64,000 bases of DNA from Flavobacterium sp. HSC-61S13 (GTDB taxonomy: Bacteria > Bacteroidota > Bacteroidia > Flavobacteriales > Flavobacteriaceae): NCBI RefSeq assembly GCF_024171535.1, contig NZ_JALJZV010000007.1, positions 149,557-213,556 of the forward strand, read 5' to 3'. Positions 45,924 to 54,410 of this stretch are shown here, one piece after another. Every line of letters begins with the position of its first letter. Position 1 is the first letter of the stretch. A program made the position numbers and the translations under genes. The notes below the pieces were generated by a model. It was given only the letters and a program-made list of their open reading frames with translations. It made no database searches and was not told the DNA's origin.

Positions 45924-47799
45924 TTGATTTCAATTTTTGAAGTTCAGCTTCTAGTTCATCGATACGTTTTTGTTTTTCAAATTTCAAATAATACATATCC
46001 AAGAGTTTGTTTCTCAAAAAGGGTTCACCAATAATATTTATATTTTCTAATATTTCATTTCTTTCATCATCAGTACTGTTTTCCATGTTTTTTTCTTTTA
46101 GAGTCTTAATAGTCTGATCTATTTTATTTAAAGCGAATGCCCCAACTGCTCCCTCTGTTAAAAAGAAACTTTGGCCTAACAGATCGTGAATATTTCCTCC
46201 AAATGTTTTTAGTTTCTCCGCTAATGGTTCTGGTAACCCAACTTCATTCAAAAATAAAATGTTTGATTCAGGAATATCTGACAGTATAAATGGGGAATGA
46301 GTAATAAAGCAGATATTGATGCCTAAAGTTCGCTTAAGGGAAAGTTTTTCTATACTTTTTATAATATAATCAATGTATGTTCTTTGCATTTCTGGATGAG
46401 CATACATTTCTATTTCTTCAAGTACTACATTTATATATCTGTATGCAGTTCTTTTTTGAGTGTTAGAAGGAACTGACTCTAAATTAAGAATATGGTAGAG
46501 GATAGAACTGACAGAATAAATCATTTGCTTTTCTCCTGAACTTAATGTTTTAAATGACACTCTCTTCTTTTTATTGTTTACTGAAGCTAGTCCTACCTCA
46601 ACAGTAAAGATGGGTGGAGGAAGAAGTTCTATACTTTCAGCTTTTATGGTTTTACGTTTCAGAATGTCATTATTTATTTTTGATAAATTTTCAAGAGATA
46701 TTATCTGATCTTTTAATTCAATATGTTTAAATTTTAGAAAATTGATAGTTTGTCTCAATTTTAAAGTGATATGTGAAGAGTCTTCATATATTTCTTTAAA
46801 AAATTGCTCTATTTTTGAATTATTAAATTTCTTTTCTTCTTTCAGAAAATAATCGTCTTCGTGATTGTAATATTTTAATGCAATACTTACCAGCTTGTAA
46901 ATAACATAGTCAATAGCAATTTGATATTTATTTAAATCAAGGTTCTTATATCCAAATTTAAAGTAACGATCAAGTTTTCTTAGTAGATTGTCTTTATCTA
47001 AAATTATCTCTCTCATCGTGATCGAAGTTTTGTCATTCAGTCTATAAAGTTCTTTATAGGGCTTATTACTGATATTCTTATTTACTTTTAATTCTAAATC
47101 GCTGGCATAAAGATTCTTTGAAATACTTCTGAAATGATTGTCTGGTATTGGCAGGAGCAGATTTGTAATAAAGCGTGACTTAACAAGATGATTTTCACTA
47201 TTAATATCAATATTTCCTTGTTTCCTAAACGGATTTAATACTAGAGGAGTACGATATCCGTCGTTTTTGTGAAATAATCCATCGAGCCACTTATCGTTGT
47301 CACTTGCATTGTAAGCGTAATGAGAATAGTTAACTACGATAGAATAGAAGAAATCTTTTAGGTCTATCGCTTCATGTTTAATGGGAATATTTATTTTTTT
47401 ACTTCTTCCATCATATTTAAAGAAAGAAATCTTGTCGTCAACAATTTTAACTTTATAAAAAGTATCGGTTTCAAAATATAGTTCTACTTTTAGATTCTTT
47501 AACTTCTGTATATCAGCGATTTTAATTTTTTGATAATCAAAAGCTATATTATTAATGACTCGAAAGAGTAATTCAATGAGCGTACTTTTTCCTGAACCGT
47601 TTTTACCAACTATTGCCTGAATATTTATTTGTGTTTTTTGTGTAGAAAAAAAATGCATCGGGAGACTAGTTCTCTCAGTGATTTTGTCTTCAGCATCGAT
47701 TTCAAAATTATTTAATAAAAAATATAGAGTATCAGTTGATAGTAGTTTTATATATTCAGGGTGACAATTTTCTAATGGTCGAATGGCGATAATTTTCAT
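45916..47799 (-). CDS. ptuA: AAA/ABC-type ATPase, Septu PtuA-like
   Basis: A 627-residue SMC/ABC-like ATPase. Walker A AIVGKNGSGKST at 62-73, a long coiled and helical insert, then the signature LSSGEKQM, Walker B VVLEEIEMYAHPEMQ and the H-loop CFITHSPFILSD. The C-terminus is a charged helix (KQKRIDELEAELQKLKSNG) that may mediate assembly. Longer than many PtuA proteins. Overlaps ptuB by 8 nt; starts 17 nt after gajB, so it is probably on the same transcript as the Gabija pair. Confidence 0.85.
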   Translation of the reverse strand: MKIIAIRPLENCHPEYIKLLSTDTLYFLLNNFEIDAEDKITERTSLPMHFFSTQKTQINIQAIVGKNGSGKSTLIELLFRVINNIAFDYQKIKIADIQKLKNLKVELYFETDTFYKVKIVDDKISFFKYDGRSKKINIPIKHEAIDLKDFFYSIVVNYSHYAYNASDNDKWLDGLFHKNDGYRTPLVLNPFRKQGNIDINSENHLVKSRFITNLLLPIPDNHFRSISKNLYASDLELKVNKNISNKPYKELYRLNDKTSITMREIILDKDNLLRKLDRYFKFGYKNLDLNKYQIAIDYVIYKLVSIALKYYNHEDDYFLKEEKKFNNSKIEQFFKEIYEDSSHITLKLRQTINFLKFKHIELKDQIISLENLSKINNDILKRKTIKAESIELLPPPIFTVEVGLASVNNKKKRVSFKTLSSGEKQMIYSVSSILYHILNLESVPSNTQKRTAYRYINVVLEEIEMYAHPEMQRTYIDYIIKSIEKLSLKRTLGINICFITHSPFILSDIPESNILFLNEVGLPEPLAEKLKTFGGNIHDLLGQSFFLTEGAVGAFALNKIDQTIKTLKEKNMENSTDDERNEILENINIIGEPFLRNKLLDMYYLKFEKQKRIDELEAELQKLKSNG

Positions 47800-47816
47800 T
47801 TGTATTTTATGATCGA

Positions 47817-49577
47817 TTATTGAATAACTAAAGGCTCAACTACGTTTCCGAACCAATTTTGCAATGTTGTAATAGCTGTCGCAGATAGTTCTTGCGTAAA
47901 TAATAAGGTTAGGCGTTTTTTAGGTCGGGAACATGCAACATAAAATAAATTTCGGTTTCTTTCGAAGGAGTCTTGTTTGCCTTTAGGGACACCATTTGTA
48001 GCCCATTCTAGCATTTGATTCCAGTTATAGTTGTTCCAACCCCTTCCAAATACAACAAGAACATTTTCAAACTCTGCACCTTTAACACCATGTTTTGTTG
48101 AAAACAAAGTCTTATCATCAATATATTGCACAACATTAATAAGTTCTGAATAAGGAATACTTCTGATATTTTTAATCTTTTCTGCAAATGCAATTTCTTC
48201 TTCTGTTTGCTGTTCTATAGCTTTCTGATTTATTTCAAAATGACGTTTTTCTTTTTCTTCTATCTTTTTTGATATTCTTGGTCTTTTAGTTTTTTTTAAA
48301 ATATCTATTACATTGCCTATTGTTCCATTATTGCGAGCCTCAATTAGTCGTGTCATATCAGAATACCAGGCTTCTTTATCAGCATGTTTTCTAATACGAG
48401 GTGCATTCATATTAAAAGCATTTAGCATTTCGCCGTATTTTTTATTACGGAAAGCTACTGACCCGGGTTCAACTACATCAGATAAAAATGAAATATAATC
48501 ATCATTCTTTTTCAAATAATCATCTGTATCACTGAACACTTTAAATATGTTTTGATAATTTTGCTCTGATGCCAATACACTATTTGTAAGCATTAATACT
48601 TTTGTTGTGTCAGCAGCTATATTCCAACCTTTTTCTTGTAGCTTAGTAATTGTTTTTGATAGATAATCGTGTGCCGTTACTTCTGGTAAATCATCTTTCC
48701 AATGGTTGCCAGTTCTTCTTTCTCCAGTATAATAATTGGAATGATATATTAAAATTTCACCTGTTGAATCTGGGTCAGATTCGTGTTGTTCTAATTCTGG
48801 TCTTATTTTATTTAATGCTTTAACAATCAATTTGTCTGATCTAAAATTGGCTTGTTTACCTATAATTTCAAGCTTACCTTCTGTTGCAGTAATTAGACCA
48901 CATGAATTACTGCCATAAATTTTTTGCCAGTGGTCTCCAAAAAAACCAATTAGAGGCCCTTCTTCTGTTTCAATAAAATTTTCAACAATTGCATCAGCAA
49001 GATTTTTATTTGTATCTTGATATTCATCTATAAAAATTACTGGAAATTTATTAGTAAGTATTTTTTGAAATTTTTTGTCATCTAATAAATATGTCAACAG
49101 CTTTATAACATCATCGTGATGTAGGAATATCTCATCTGCTGTAATTTTCGGGTATCCTAAGTTGTATATTACTGTTTGTTGAGTAATGCCCCCTACTTCT
49201 TCAATTCTTTCTTTCCATCGATCAGTTAGATTTGGAATTTGCTCACGTATTGCTTTTTGGAAATCTTTAATCACATGCCAGCCAAAAGCATGAATTGTTT
49301 CAGCGAAAATAATTGGGTTGTTATCTGTACGTGATTGTATTTCTTCTTTTGCAACATTTGTATAAGTTATACATGCTATTTTTTTGTTCGAGCGTAGGAA
49401 ACTATCACTATTATTCTTTATTTGATGCTTTAAAGCTTTAATTAAAGTGTAGGTTTTTCCTGCTCCTGCACCAGCTTCTACTAAAAAATTTTTATTAGCC
49501 GCTAAAGAGGCGAAAACTTTTTCAATACACTTAATCGAAGCCTTTTCAGCCGGGCTCATGTTTTCTACTTGTGTCAT
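47817..49577 (-). CDS. gajB: UvrD/Rep-like helicase, Gabija GajB
   Basis: A 586-residue superfamily-1 helicase. Walker A VEAGAGAGKTYTL at 33-45; ITYTNVAKEEI (motif Ia); Walker B IFIDEYQDT near 195; C-terminal STKHGVKGAEFENVLVVFGR (motif V) and FYVACSRPKKRL (motif VI). Somewhat longer than the reference GajB (about 500). Overlaps gajA by 4 nt (ATGA). In Gabija, GajB binds the GajA nuclease and is triggered by DNA ends or nucleotide depletion during phage replication. Confidence 0.9.
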   Translation of the reverse strand: MTQVENMSPAEKASIKCIEKVFASLAANKNFLVEAGAGAGKTYTLIKALKHQIKNNSDSFLRSNKKIACITYTNVAKEEIQSRTDNNPIIFAETIHAFGWHVIKDFQKAIREQIPNLTDRWKERIEEVGGITQQTVIYNLGYPKITADEIFLHHDDVIKLLTYLLDDKKFQKILTNKFPVIFIDEYQDTNKNLADAIVENFIETEEGPLIGFFGDHWQKIYGSNSCGLITATEGKLEIIGKQANFRSDKLIVKALNKIRPELEQHESDPDSTGEILIYHSNYYTGERRTGNHWKDDLPEVTAHDYLSKTITKLQEKGWNIAADTTKVLMLTNSVLASEQNYQNIFKVFSDTDDYLKKNDDYISFLSDVVEPGSVAFRNKKYGEMLNAFNMNAPRIRKHADKEAWYSDMTRLIEARNNGTIGNVIDILKKTKRPRISKKIEEKEKRHFEINQKAIEQQTEEEIAFAEKIKNIRSIPYSELINVVQYIDDKTLFSTKHGVKGAEFENVLVVFGRGWNNYNWNQMLEWATNGVPKGKQDSFERNRNLFYVACSRPKKRLTLLFTQELSATAITTLQNWFGNVVEPLVIQ

Positions 49578-51649
49578 TTTATTTCGTCTATTACAGTTGC
49601 TATTACTTTTTGTACTTCTGGGGCTGGAGTGTTAGGATACTGAGCTAACCATTGTAATCCTTCAATAAGGTAATAAGGGACATTCCACGCTGTAACTTCT
49701 AGGGCATATTTTAATGCGAAATCTGTTTTGTCATCATCTCTTGGAGCATTTTTATATGCATTAAGAGCCTGCTCAATATCATTATCACCAGATAATGCAC
49801 ACAGTTCAATATTGGCTAACATAAACGCATCTTCATAACTCCTTGCACAACAATTTTTACCAGATTCAGGGATTTGATATGCAATTCTCCTAAATCCATT
49901 AGTTTTTTGTTCAGGAGTTTTTGCCATTAAGTCAGCAAGAGAAATATGCCCTTTGGCTTCTTTGTCAAACCAGTTCTTGATACCAGAATTACTGCTATGG
50001 GTTGCGCCATCTACTTGATGAGAAGAATAGACTGTTCTATCTTTATCATTTTTATCTTTTAGGACTGTCGCTCTTACAGAGTCCAAATCTGTTATTAAAA
50101 CCGTTCTTAATTCAAGAAAATCAAGAAATTTATAAAAATGATGCATATATGCTCCGCCTACTTCAATTACAGATATATATTGTGGGTTGAGTTTAGGTGT
50201 ATTTTCGTTTGCTAATGAATCTATTTTTTCAATTATAACAGGCATTAGGATACGTTCTGTAGCGCCTTCAATTAAAATTGCCTTGTCTGCAAAATATAAA
50301 TCACACTTTGTAAGAGTAAGATATTTATGTAAAAATTCTTTATCTTTTTGTAATTCAGGGTTAATAAATTCATTTCTTAAATCTTTTATTCTGGTTGCTC
50401 TCTGTTCGTTTTTAGAAGTCAGAAAATAACGTATAGCATCGAATTTAGCTTCATTTGCTATATGAGTGGAATGTGTAGTTACTACAAACTGGACAGGCCA
50501 TGGGATATTATTGTTTAATGTTTTTGAAAACTCAGATGCTATCTCATTGAGTTGTTTTATAAATACCTGTTGCATTTGCGGATGTAAATGAGCTTCTGGT
50601 TCCTCAATAAAAACTATATAAAGACCATTTGCTATTGGCCTGCTTTGCCAATCTCTGAAGAACTCAAACAATTGGAAAAGAATGTAAATTAGATTGCGAG
50701 ATCCTAATCCGTTATAAGTTTCAGGAAGAAATAATCCGTTCCCCTGACTATATCTTATTTTTGTATGGCTGTCAAGTATATTCGCTACGTCTAGAGTTGT
50801 TTCAGTACTCAAATTAGGATCTGCTAATCCTGGATAACCAAATATTTTTAAGGCTGGAAGTAATTTGTCAAGCTTTTCATTAAATTCAGTATCTACTGTT
50901 TGTTGAATTTCTTTGACAACGGTTTGCAAAGCTTCTGACTTTTCTTTCATATCGGCCGGAGCAGTAGTTACATTTGCCGTTTTAAATAATTTAGATAAAA
51001 CCTTTCCTAATACATCTTTTTCTGTATGGGTGATGTCATCAAGACCACGTTGAGCATTTATAAATCCAGCGCCTAAAAGCTGTCTAAATTTTGAATATTC
51101 CATGGATGCTAGATTGGTATCATCATTTGGATCTTGTGCAAAAACTTTTACTTCATGTAATTGTGGTATTCTCTCTTTCAGGTTCTTTAAAAATTCAGAG
51201 ATACTTTCTGGGCTATCATCGGGAATACCATTAAAAAAGGTATCTATTTTACCATCTTGTAATTGATATTTTATAATAATTACTACTGTTGTAGATTCTG
51301 GGTTTAAATCAATAATAAAATCACCAAGTATACCCAAGTCAATAGCTTCAGGATTATATTCAATAGTAAACTTAATTTCTATAGTAGGGAGTATTTTTCT
51401 AATTTCATCCTGCTCTTCTTTTTTCAGATGGAGAATCAATGCTTCCTTAAATTTTTCTACGGATGATATATTAAAATCATACAAGCTAAAAGAAGGAGTT
51501 TTATCAGACAGAAGTCGTCTAAAAATTTCTGTTAAAGATGTCTTGCCGGAATTGTTTCTTCCAACAATTACTGTCGATTTTTCTTCAAGTGAAAGTTCAA
51601 TGTCTTTTAAAAGTCTGAAATTTTTTATTTCGAGTTTTTTTATTCTCAT
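49574..51649 (-). CDS. gajA: OLD-family ATPase-TOPRIM nuclease, Gabija GajA
   Basis: A 691-residue OLD-type protein. Walker A VGRNNSGKTS at 29-38, ABC-like signature NGLGSRNL at 313-320, Walker B VFIEEPEAHLHP at 346-357, H-loop VTTHSTHIA. TOPRIM domain from about 455: catalytic Glu in ILIEGATE (461) and DLDS at 521-524. In Gabija, GajA is a tetrameric DNA nickase held inactive by ATP. Longer than the reference GajA, mainly in the ATPase insert and C-terminus. First gene of a block of four defence genes. Confidence 0.92.
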   Translation of the reverse strand: MRIKKLEIKNFRLLKDIELSLEEKSTVIVGRNNSGKTSLTEIFRRLLSDKTPSFSLYDFNISSVEKFKEALILHLKKEEQDEIRKILPTIEIKFTIEYNPEAIDLGILGDFIIDLNPESTTVVIIIKYQLQDGKIDTFFNGIPDDSPESISEFLKNLKERIPQLHEVKVFAQDPNDDTNLASMEYSKFRQLLGAGFINAQRGLDDITHTEKDVLGKVLSKLFKTANVTTAPADMKEKSEALQTVVKEIQQTVDTEFNEKLDKLLPALKIFGYPGLADPNLSTETTLDVANILDSHTKIRYSQGNGLFLPETYNGLGSRNLIYILFQLFEFFRDWQSRPIANGLYIVFIEEPEAHLHPQMQQVFIKQLNEIASEFSKTLNNNIPWPVQFVVTTHSTHIANEAKFDAIRYFLTSKNEQRATRIKDLRNEFINPELQKDKEFLHKYLTLTKCDLYFADKAILIEGATERILMPVIIEKIDSLANENTPKLNPQYISVIEVGGAYMHHFYKFLDFLELRTVLITDLDSVRATVLKDKNDKDRTVYSSHQVDGATHSSNSGIKNWFDKEAKGHISLADLMAKTPEQKTNGFRRIAYQIPESGKNCCARSYEDAFMLANIELCALSGDNDIEQALNAYKNAPRDDDKTDFALKYALEVTAWNVPYYLIEGLQWLAQYPNTPAPEVQKVIATVIDEIK

Positions 51650-51733
51650 AACAGCAGTATTATCAAGGTAATTTTGGATTTATAAAATTTTTAAATGGAA
51701 ATTTAATCAATTACTAAACAGACAAATATAACC

Positions 51734-51795
51734 AAATAAGAGCTCTCTCATTTACGGAAAACCGTATTTGAGTCGTAAATAAGAGTGTCTTATTT
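51734..51795. promoter_or_regulatory. nested inverted repeats upstream of gajA
   Basis: AAATAAGA (51734-51741) and TCTTATTT (51788-51795) enclose a second imperfect palindrome, CTCATTTACGG / CCGTATTTGAG. The structure lies between gajA and the serine recombinase remnant; it could be the operator of the defence genes or an old recombinase crossover site. Confidence 0.45.
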
Positions 51796-51845
51796 AACGC
51801 GGAGCTGATTCTTTTTTAGAACTTTAACGTTATCATGAGAAAGAC

Positions 51846-52529
51846 ATGGTATCAGCAATGATCTACTTCAGAGTCAGGACAGACGAACATGCACAAATAG
51901 GGTACTATCAGCGTTGCTAGAAAGAAAAATTAAATAAATATTTCAAAGACAATCGTATTGAAATTTTCCAGACCATCTTTGAAGACCATTCAACAAAAAA
52001 TTTCGAACGGCCAGCATGGACTACCATGATGAAACAATTAAATATCAATAAATCTAATAGACCGCAAGTTATTCTAATTACTCGTTGGGATCGGTTAAGT
52101 AGGAATACGGCGAATGCTTATTACATGATTTCTCAGCTCCAAAAACTCGGTATTGAACCTCAGGCTACAGATCAATCTTTGAATATGTCAGTACCTGAAA
52201 ACAAAGTATTACTGGCGATATACATCGTCACAGCAGAAGTAGAGAATGACCGAAGATCTTTAAATATTAAGCAAGGTATACACAAAGCTAAAAAGGAAGG
52301 GAGATATATGGGATGAGCGCCCATAGGTTATCTGAATATATCCCTACCAGACGGAACAAAAACAATAATTCCCCGTGAGCCAGAGGCAACATTAATTAAA
52401 AAAGTGTTTGAAGGATTCGATGAAAATATGTCTGTTCGCTCTTACTATAAAACAGTTCTCAATACAGGATTAAAATGTTTTCTAAATGTTTTTCTATTAA
52501 ATATTTTAAAATCTGATCTATTACAATAA
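51846..52529 (+). pseudogene. serine recombinase (large resolvase type), degenerate
   Basis: One frame, broken by TAG (51918-51920) and TGA (52314-52316), reads as a site-specific serine recombinase: MIYFRVRTDEHAQIGYYQ, then VILITRWDRLSRNTANAYYM, NKVLLAIYIVTAEVENDRRS and APIGYLN with a following recombinase-domain start. The catalytic Ser of the R-V-S-T motif is Arg here (RVRT), and the C-terminal zinc/coiled-coil domain is missing. It is certainly inactive and is probably the former integrase of the island. Confidence 0.85.
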
Positions 52530-52600
52530 AAATAAGAGCTCCATCTTTTGAAGAAAATAATGTTGTAAAAACTCAAGGAGTTCACAAAATAGCTATAAAT

Positions 52601-52740
52601 AGGATTGCCTCCGCTGTGCTACGGCATCCTAAAGGGGAGATTCGATAAAAAAGCAACTTAGCGCTAGGCGCGCTAATCCTTTTTTTATGCGCTATCACGG
52701 CGCTTAAGCAAAATGAAAATGGCAGGATTAACGAGGTGGC
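52601..52740 (+). repeat. island repeat, right copy 1 (truncated)
   Basis: First of three copies at an exact 140-bp step. Contains the first two palindromes of the repeat and the start of the third (gcgctatcacggcgcttaag), then switches to aaaatgaaaatggcaggatt. It ends in ggtggcaggatt, also the 3' end of tRNA-Pro read on this strand. Confidence 0.85.
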
Positions 52741-52880
52741 AGGATTGCCTCCGCTGCGCTACGGCATCCTAAAGGGGAGATTCGATAAAAAAGCAACTTA
52801 GCGCTAGGCGCGCTAACTCTTTTTTTATGCGCTATCACAGCGCTTAAGCAAAATGAAAATGGCAGGATTAACGAGGTGGC
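52741..52880 (+). repeat. island repeat, right copy 2 (truncated)
   Basis: Second 140-bp copy, differing from copy 1 at only a few bases (ctaactc for ctaatcc, cacagc for cacggc). Same truncation and same tRNA-Pro-like end. Confidence 0.85.
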
Positions 52881-53049
52881 AGGATTGCCTCCGCTGCGCT
52901 ACGGCATCCTAAAGGGGAGATTCGACAAAAAAGCAACTTAGCGCTAGACGCGCTAATCCTTTTTTTATGCGCTATCACGGCGCTTAAGTAAGCTTGCGCC
53001 GTTTTAGCGCATAAAAAAAGCTCTGACTTTCGTCAGAGCTTTTTTGTCG
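52881..53049 (+). repeat. island repeat, right copy 3 (full length, abuts tRNA-Pro)
   Basis: Full-length copy with the large third palindrome and the AGCTCTGAC hairpin, in the same orientation as the left copy at 39593. Its last 12 bases (gcttttttgtcg) run into the last three bases of the tRNA-Pro gene. Its hairpin is also the terminator of the tRNA unit read on the minus strand. Confidence 0.85.
53017..53045 (-). terminator. terminator of the tRNA-Ser/tRNA-Pro unit A
   Basis: Stem AGCTCTGAC / GTCAGAGCT with a tttc loop; A- and T-runs on both sides, so it works on both strands. Confidence 0.8.
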
Positions 53050-53121
53050 GGGTGGCAGGATTCGAACCTGCGACCTCCTGGTCCCAAACCAGGCGCGATG
53101 ACCGGGCTACGCTACACCCCG
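53047..53121 (-). tRNA. tRNA-Pro(TGG), copy A
   Basis: 75-nt cloverleaf with acceptor CGGGGTG / CACCCCG, anticodon TGG in ctggTTTGGGAccag and a T-loop GGTTCGAATCC. No encoded CCA. It differs from copy B at two D-arm positions (gcccggtc for gctcggtt), which keep the fold. Confidence 0.93.
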
Positions 53122-53127
53122 AAGTTG

Positions 53128-53211
53128 CGGAGAGACAGGGACTCGAACCCTGGCGACAGTCACCCGTCGACAGATTAGCAATCTGCTCCGTTACCACTCC
53201 GGCACCTCTCC
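53128..53211 (-). tRNA. tRNA-Ser(GCT), copy A
   Basis: 84-nt class II tRNA, acceptor GGAGAGG / TCTCTCC, anticodon GCT in agattGCTaatct, a variable arm (gacgggtgactgtc) and T-loop GGTTCGAGTCC. Six nt upstream of tRNA-Pro A, same transcript. Confidence 0.93.
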
Positions 53212-53242
53212 TTGCTCTAGAGAATTACCCCCTTTGCGATTG

Positions 53243-53273
53243 CAAACGTAAGAAAAAGTTTTATTAATTACAA
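53243..53273 (-). promoter_or_regulatory. promoter of tRNA unit A
   Basis: TTG (53271-53273), 20-nt spacer, TACGTTTG (53243-53250), read on the minus strand: a full match to the Bacteroidota consensus. The same promoter precedes unit B. Confidence 0.75.
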
Positions 53274-53365
53274 ACTTATATCGGGGATTATTTTTAGTTA
53301 AACAGGTACCTATTCATATTCAATTGATTAAATAATTCATTTACAATGTACTCCTTTTAACAAAC

Positions 53366-53923
53366 TTATCCCAGTCCCAGTCCCAGTCCTTGCAACCACG
53401 CTGTTCTCGTGATGCGACTCACCAATTCCGTTCGTTCTTCATTATCTAAAAACGACAACCGACTCTGTTGTGTATATTGGTATGTAAAACCGCATTTCTC
53501 CTGTACCTTTTTTGACTGTGCGTTATTGTCAAAACAACCACACCATATCGATTCCAGTTTTAAGTCCTCAAATCCATAACGCAAAATTTCACATACCGCT
53601 TCCGGTATCAATCCCCTTCCCCAAAACGGTACGCCAATCCAATACGAAACCTCCCCTTCGTTAGCTGCTATGTCAAAATTACTATTGGAACCAAGCAGCA
53701 ATCCAATGAGACCAATGGCTATATTGTCGTCCTTTAAGGTCACCGCAAAAATCCCTTCATGCGCAAATACCGTTTTAATAATTTCCGCACTTTCCTCAAC
53801 ACTGCGATGTGCAGGCCAACCCGCAATAGGACCGATTCGCTCATCTTTAGCGTATTCGTATAAAGTTACCGCATCGGTCTCACGCCACGGCCGCAATTCC
53901 AATCGTTCTGTTTTTAAAATCAT
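53366..53923 (-). CDS. RimJ/RimL-type GNAT acetyltransferase
   Basis: A 185-residue GNAT of the RimJ/RimL group: ILKTERLELRPWRETDAVTL, YWIGVPFWGRGLIPEAVCEI (acetyl-CoA loop) and FDNNAQSKKVQEKCGF. Acceptor may be a protein N-terminus or a small amine. The C-terminus, LQGLGLGLG, is encoded by a tandem 6-bp repeat (cccagt, 53370-53389), so the length of this tail may vary between strains. The gene lies between the two tRNA units. Confidence 0.88.
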   Translation of the reverse strand: MILKTERLELRPWRETDAVTLYEYAKDERIGPIAGWPAHRSVEESAEIIKTVFAHEGIFAVTLKDDNIAIGLIGLLLGSNSNFDIAANEGEVSYWIGVPFWGRGLIPEAVCEILRYGFEDLKLESIWCGCFDNNAQSKKVQEKCGFTYQYTQQSRLSFLDNEERTELVSRITRTAWLQGLGLGLG

Positions 53924-54052
53924 CTTTTTTATTTTATCGCATTTTGGCTACGCCTAATTATACGAAAATGCCCAAAAGCTGGTATAGGTTTAGTCGCTTT
54001 AGCAGCAGTATCGAAAAAATTCAATTAGAAGGTAAATTTACTGCTATAAAAC

Positions 54053-54083
54053 AAAAAAGCCTCAACTTTCGTTGAGGCTTTTT
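54053..54083 (-). terminator. terminator of tRNA unit B
   Basis: Stem gcctcaac / gttgaggc with a tttc loop and flanking A6 and T5 runs, directly after tRNA-Arg. Confidence 0.8.
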
Positions 54084-54084
54084 G

Positions 54085-54158
54085 TGATCCAACCAGGATT
54101 CGAACCTGGGACCTACTGCTTAGAAGGCAGTTGCTCTATCCAGCTGAGCTATTGGACC
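54085..54158 (-). tRNA. tRNA-Arg(TCT)
   Basis: 74-nt cloverleaf, acceptor GGTCCAA / TTGGATC (one G-T pair), anticodon TCT in ctgccTTCTAAgcag, T-loop GGTTCGAATCC. Last gene of tRNA unit B. Confidence 0.93.
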
Positions 54159-54181
54159 ATAATCTTTTTGGGTTTTATTGG

Positions 54182-54256
54182 TCGGGGTGGCAGGATTCGA
54201 ACCTGCGACCTCCTGGTCCCAAACCAGGCGCGATAACCGAGCTACGCTACACCCCG
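54182..54256 (-). tRNA. tRNA-Pro(TGG), copy B
   Basis: 75-nt cloverleaf almost identical to copy A; anticodon TGG. Lies between tRNA-Ser B and tRNA-Arg. Confidence 0.93.
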
Positions 54257-54263
54257 AAAATTG

Positions 54264-54347
54264 CGGAGAGACAGGGACTCGAACCCTGGCGACAGTCACC
54301 CGTCGACAGATTAGCAATCTGCTCCGTTACCACTCCGGCACCTCTCC
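54264..54347 (-). tRNA. tRNA-Ser(GCT), copy B
   Basis: 84-nt class II tRNA identical over its length to copy A; anticodon GCT. First gene of unit B. Confidence 0.93.
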
Positions 54348-54379
54348 GTTGCAAAAGAGAATTACTCTCTTTGCGGTTG

Positions 54380-54410
54380 CAAACGTACTACAACTTTTCA
54401 ATTCACACAA
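54380..54410 (-). promoter_or_regulatory. promoter of tRNA unit B
   Basis: TTG (54408-54410), 20-nt spacer, TACGTTTG (54380-54387) on the minus strand. Identical elements and spacing to unit A; the leader to tRNA-Ser is also conserved (gagaatta...tttgc). Confidence 0.75.

Noticed and set aside
52601..53049. CRISPR array
   Set aside because: The repeats are 140 bp with internal palindromes and no unique spacers of constant length, and no cas genes are present.
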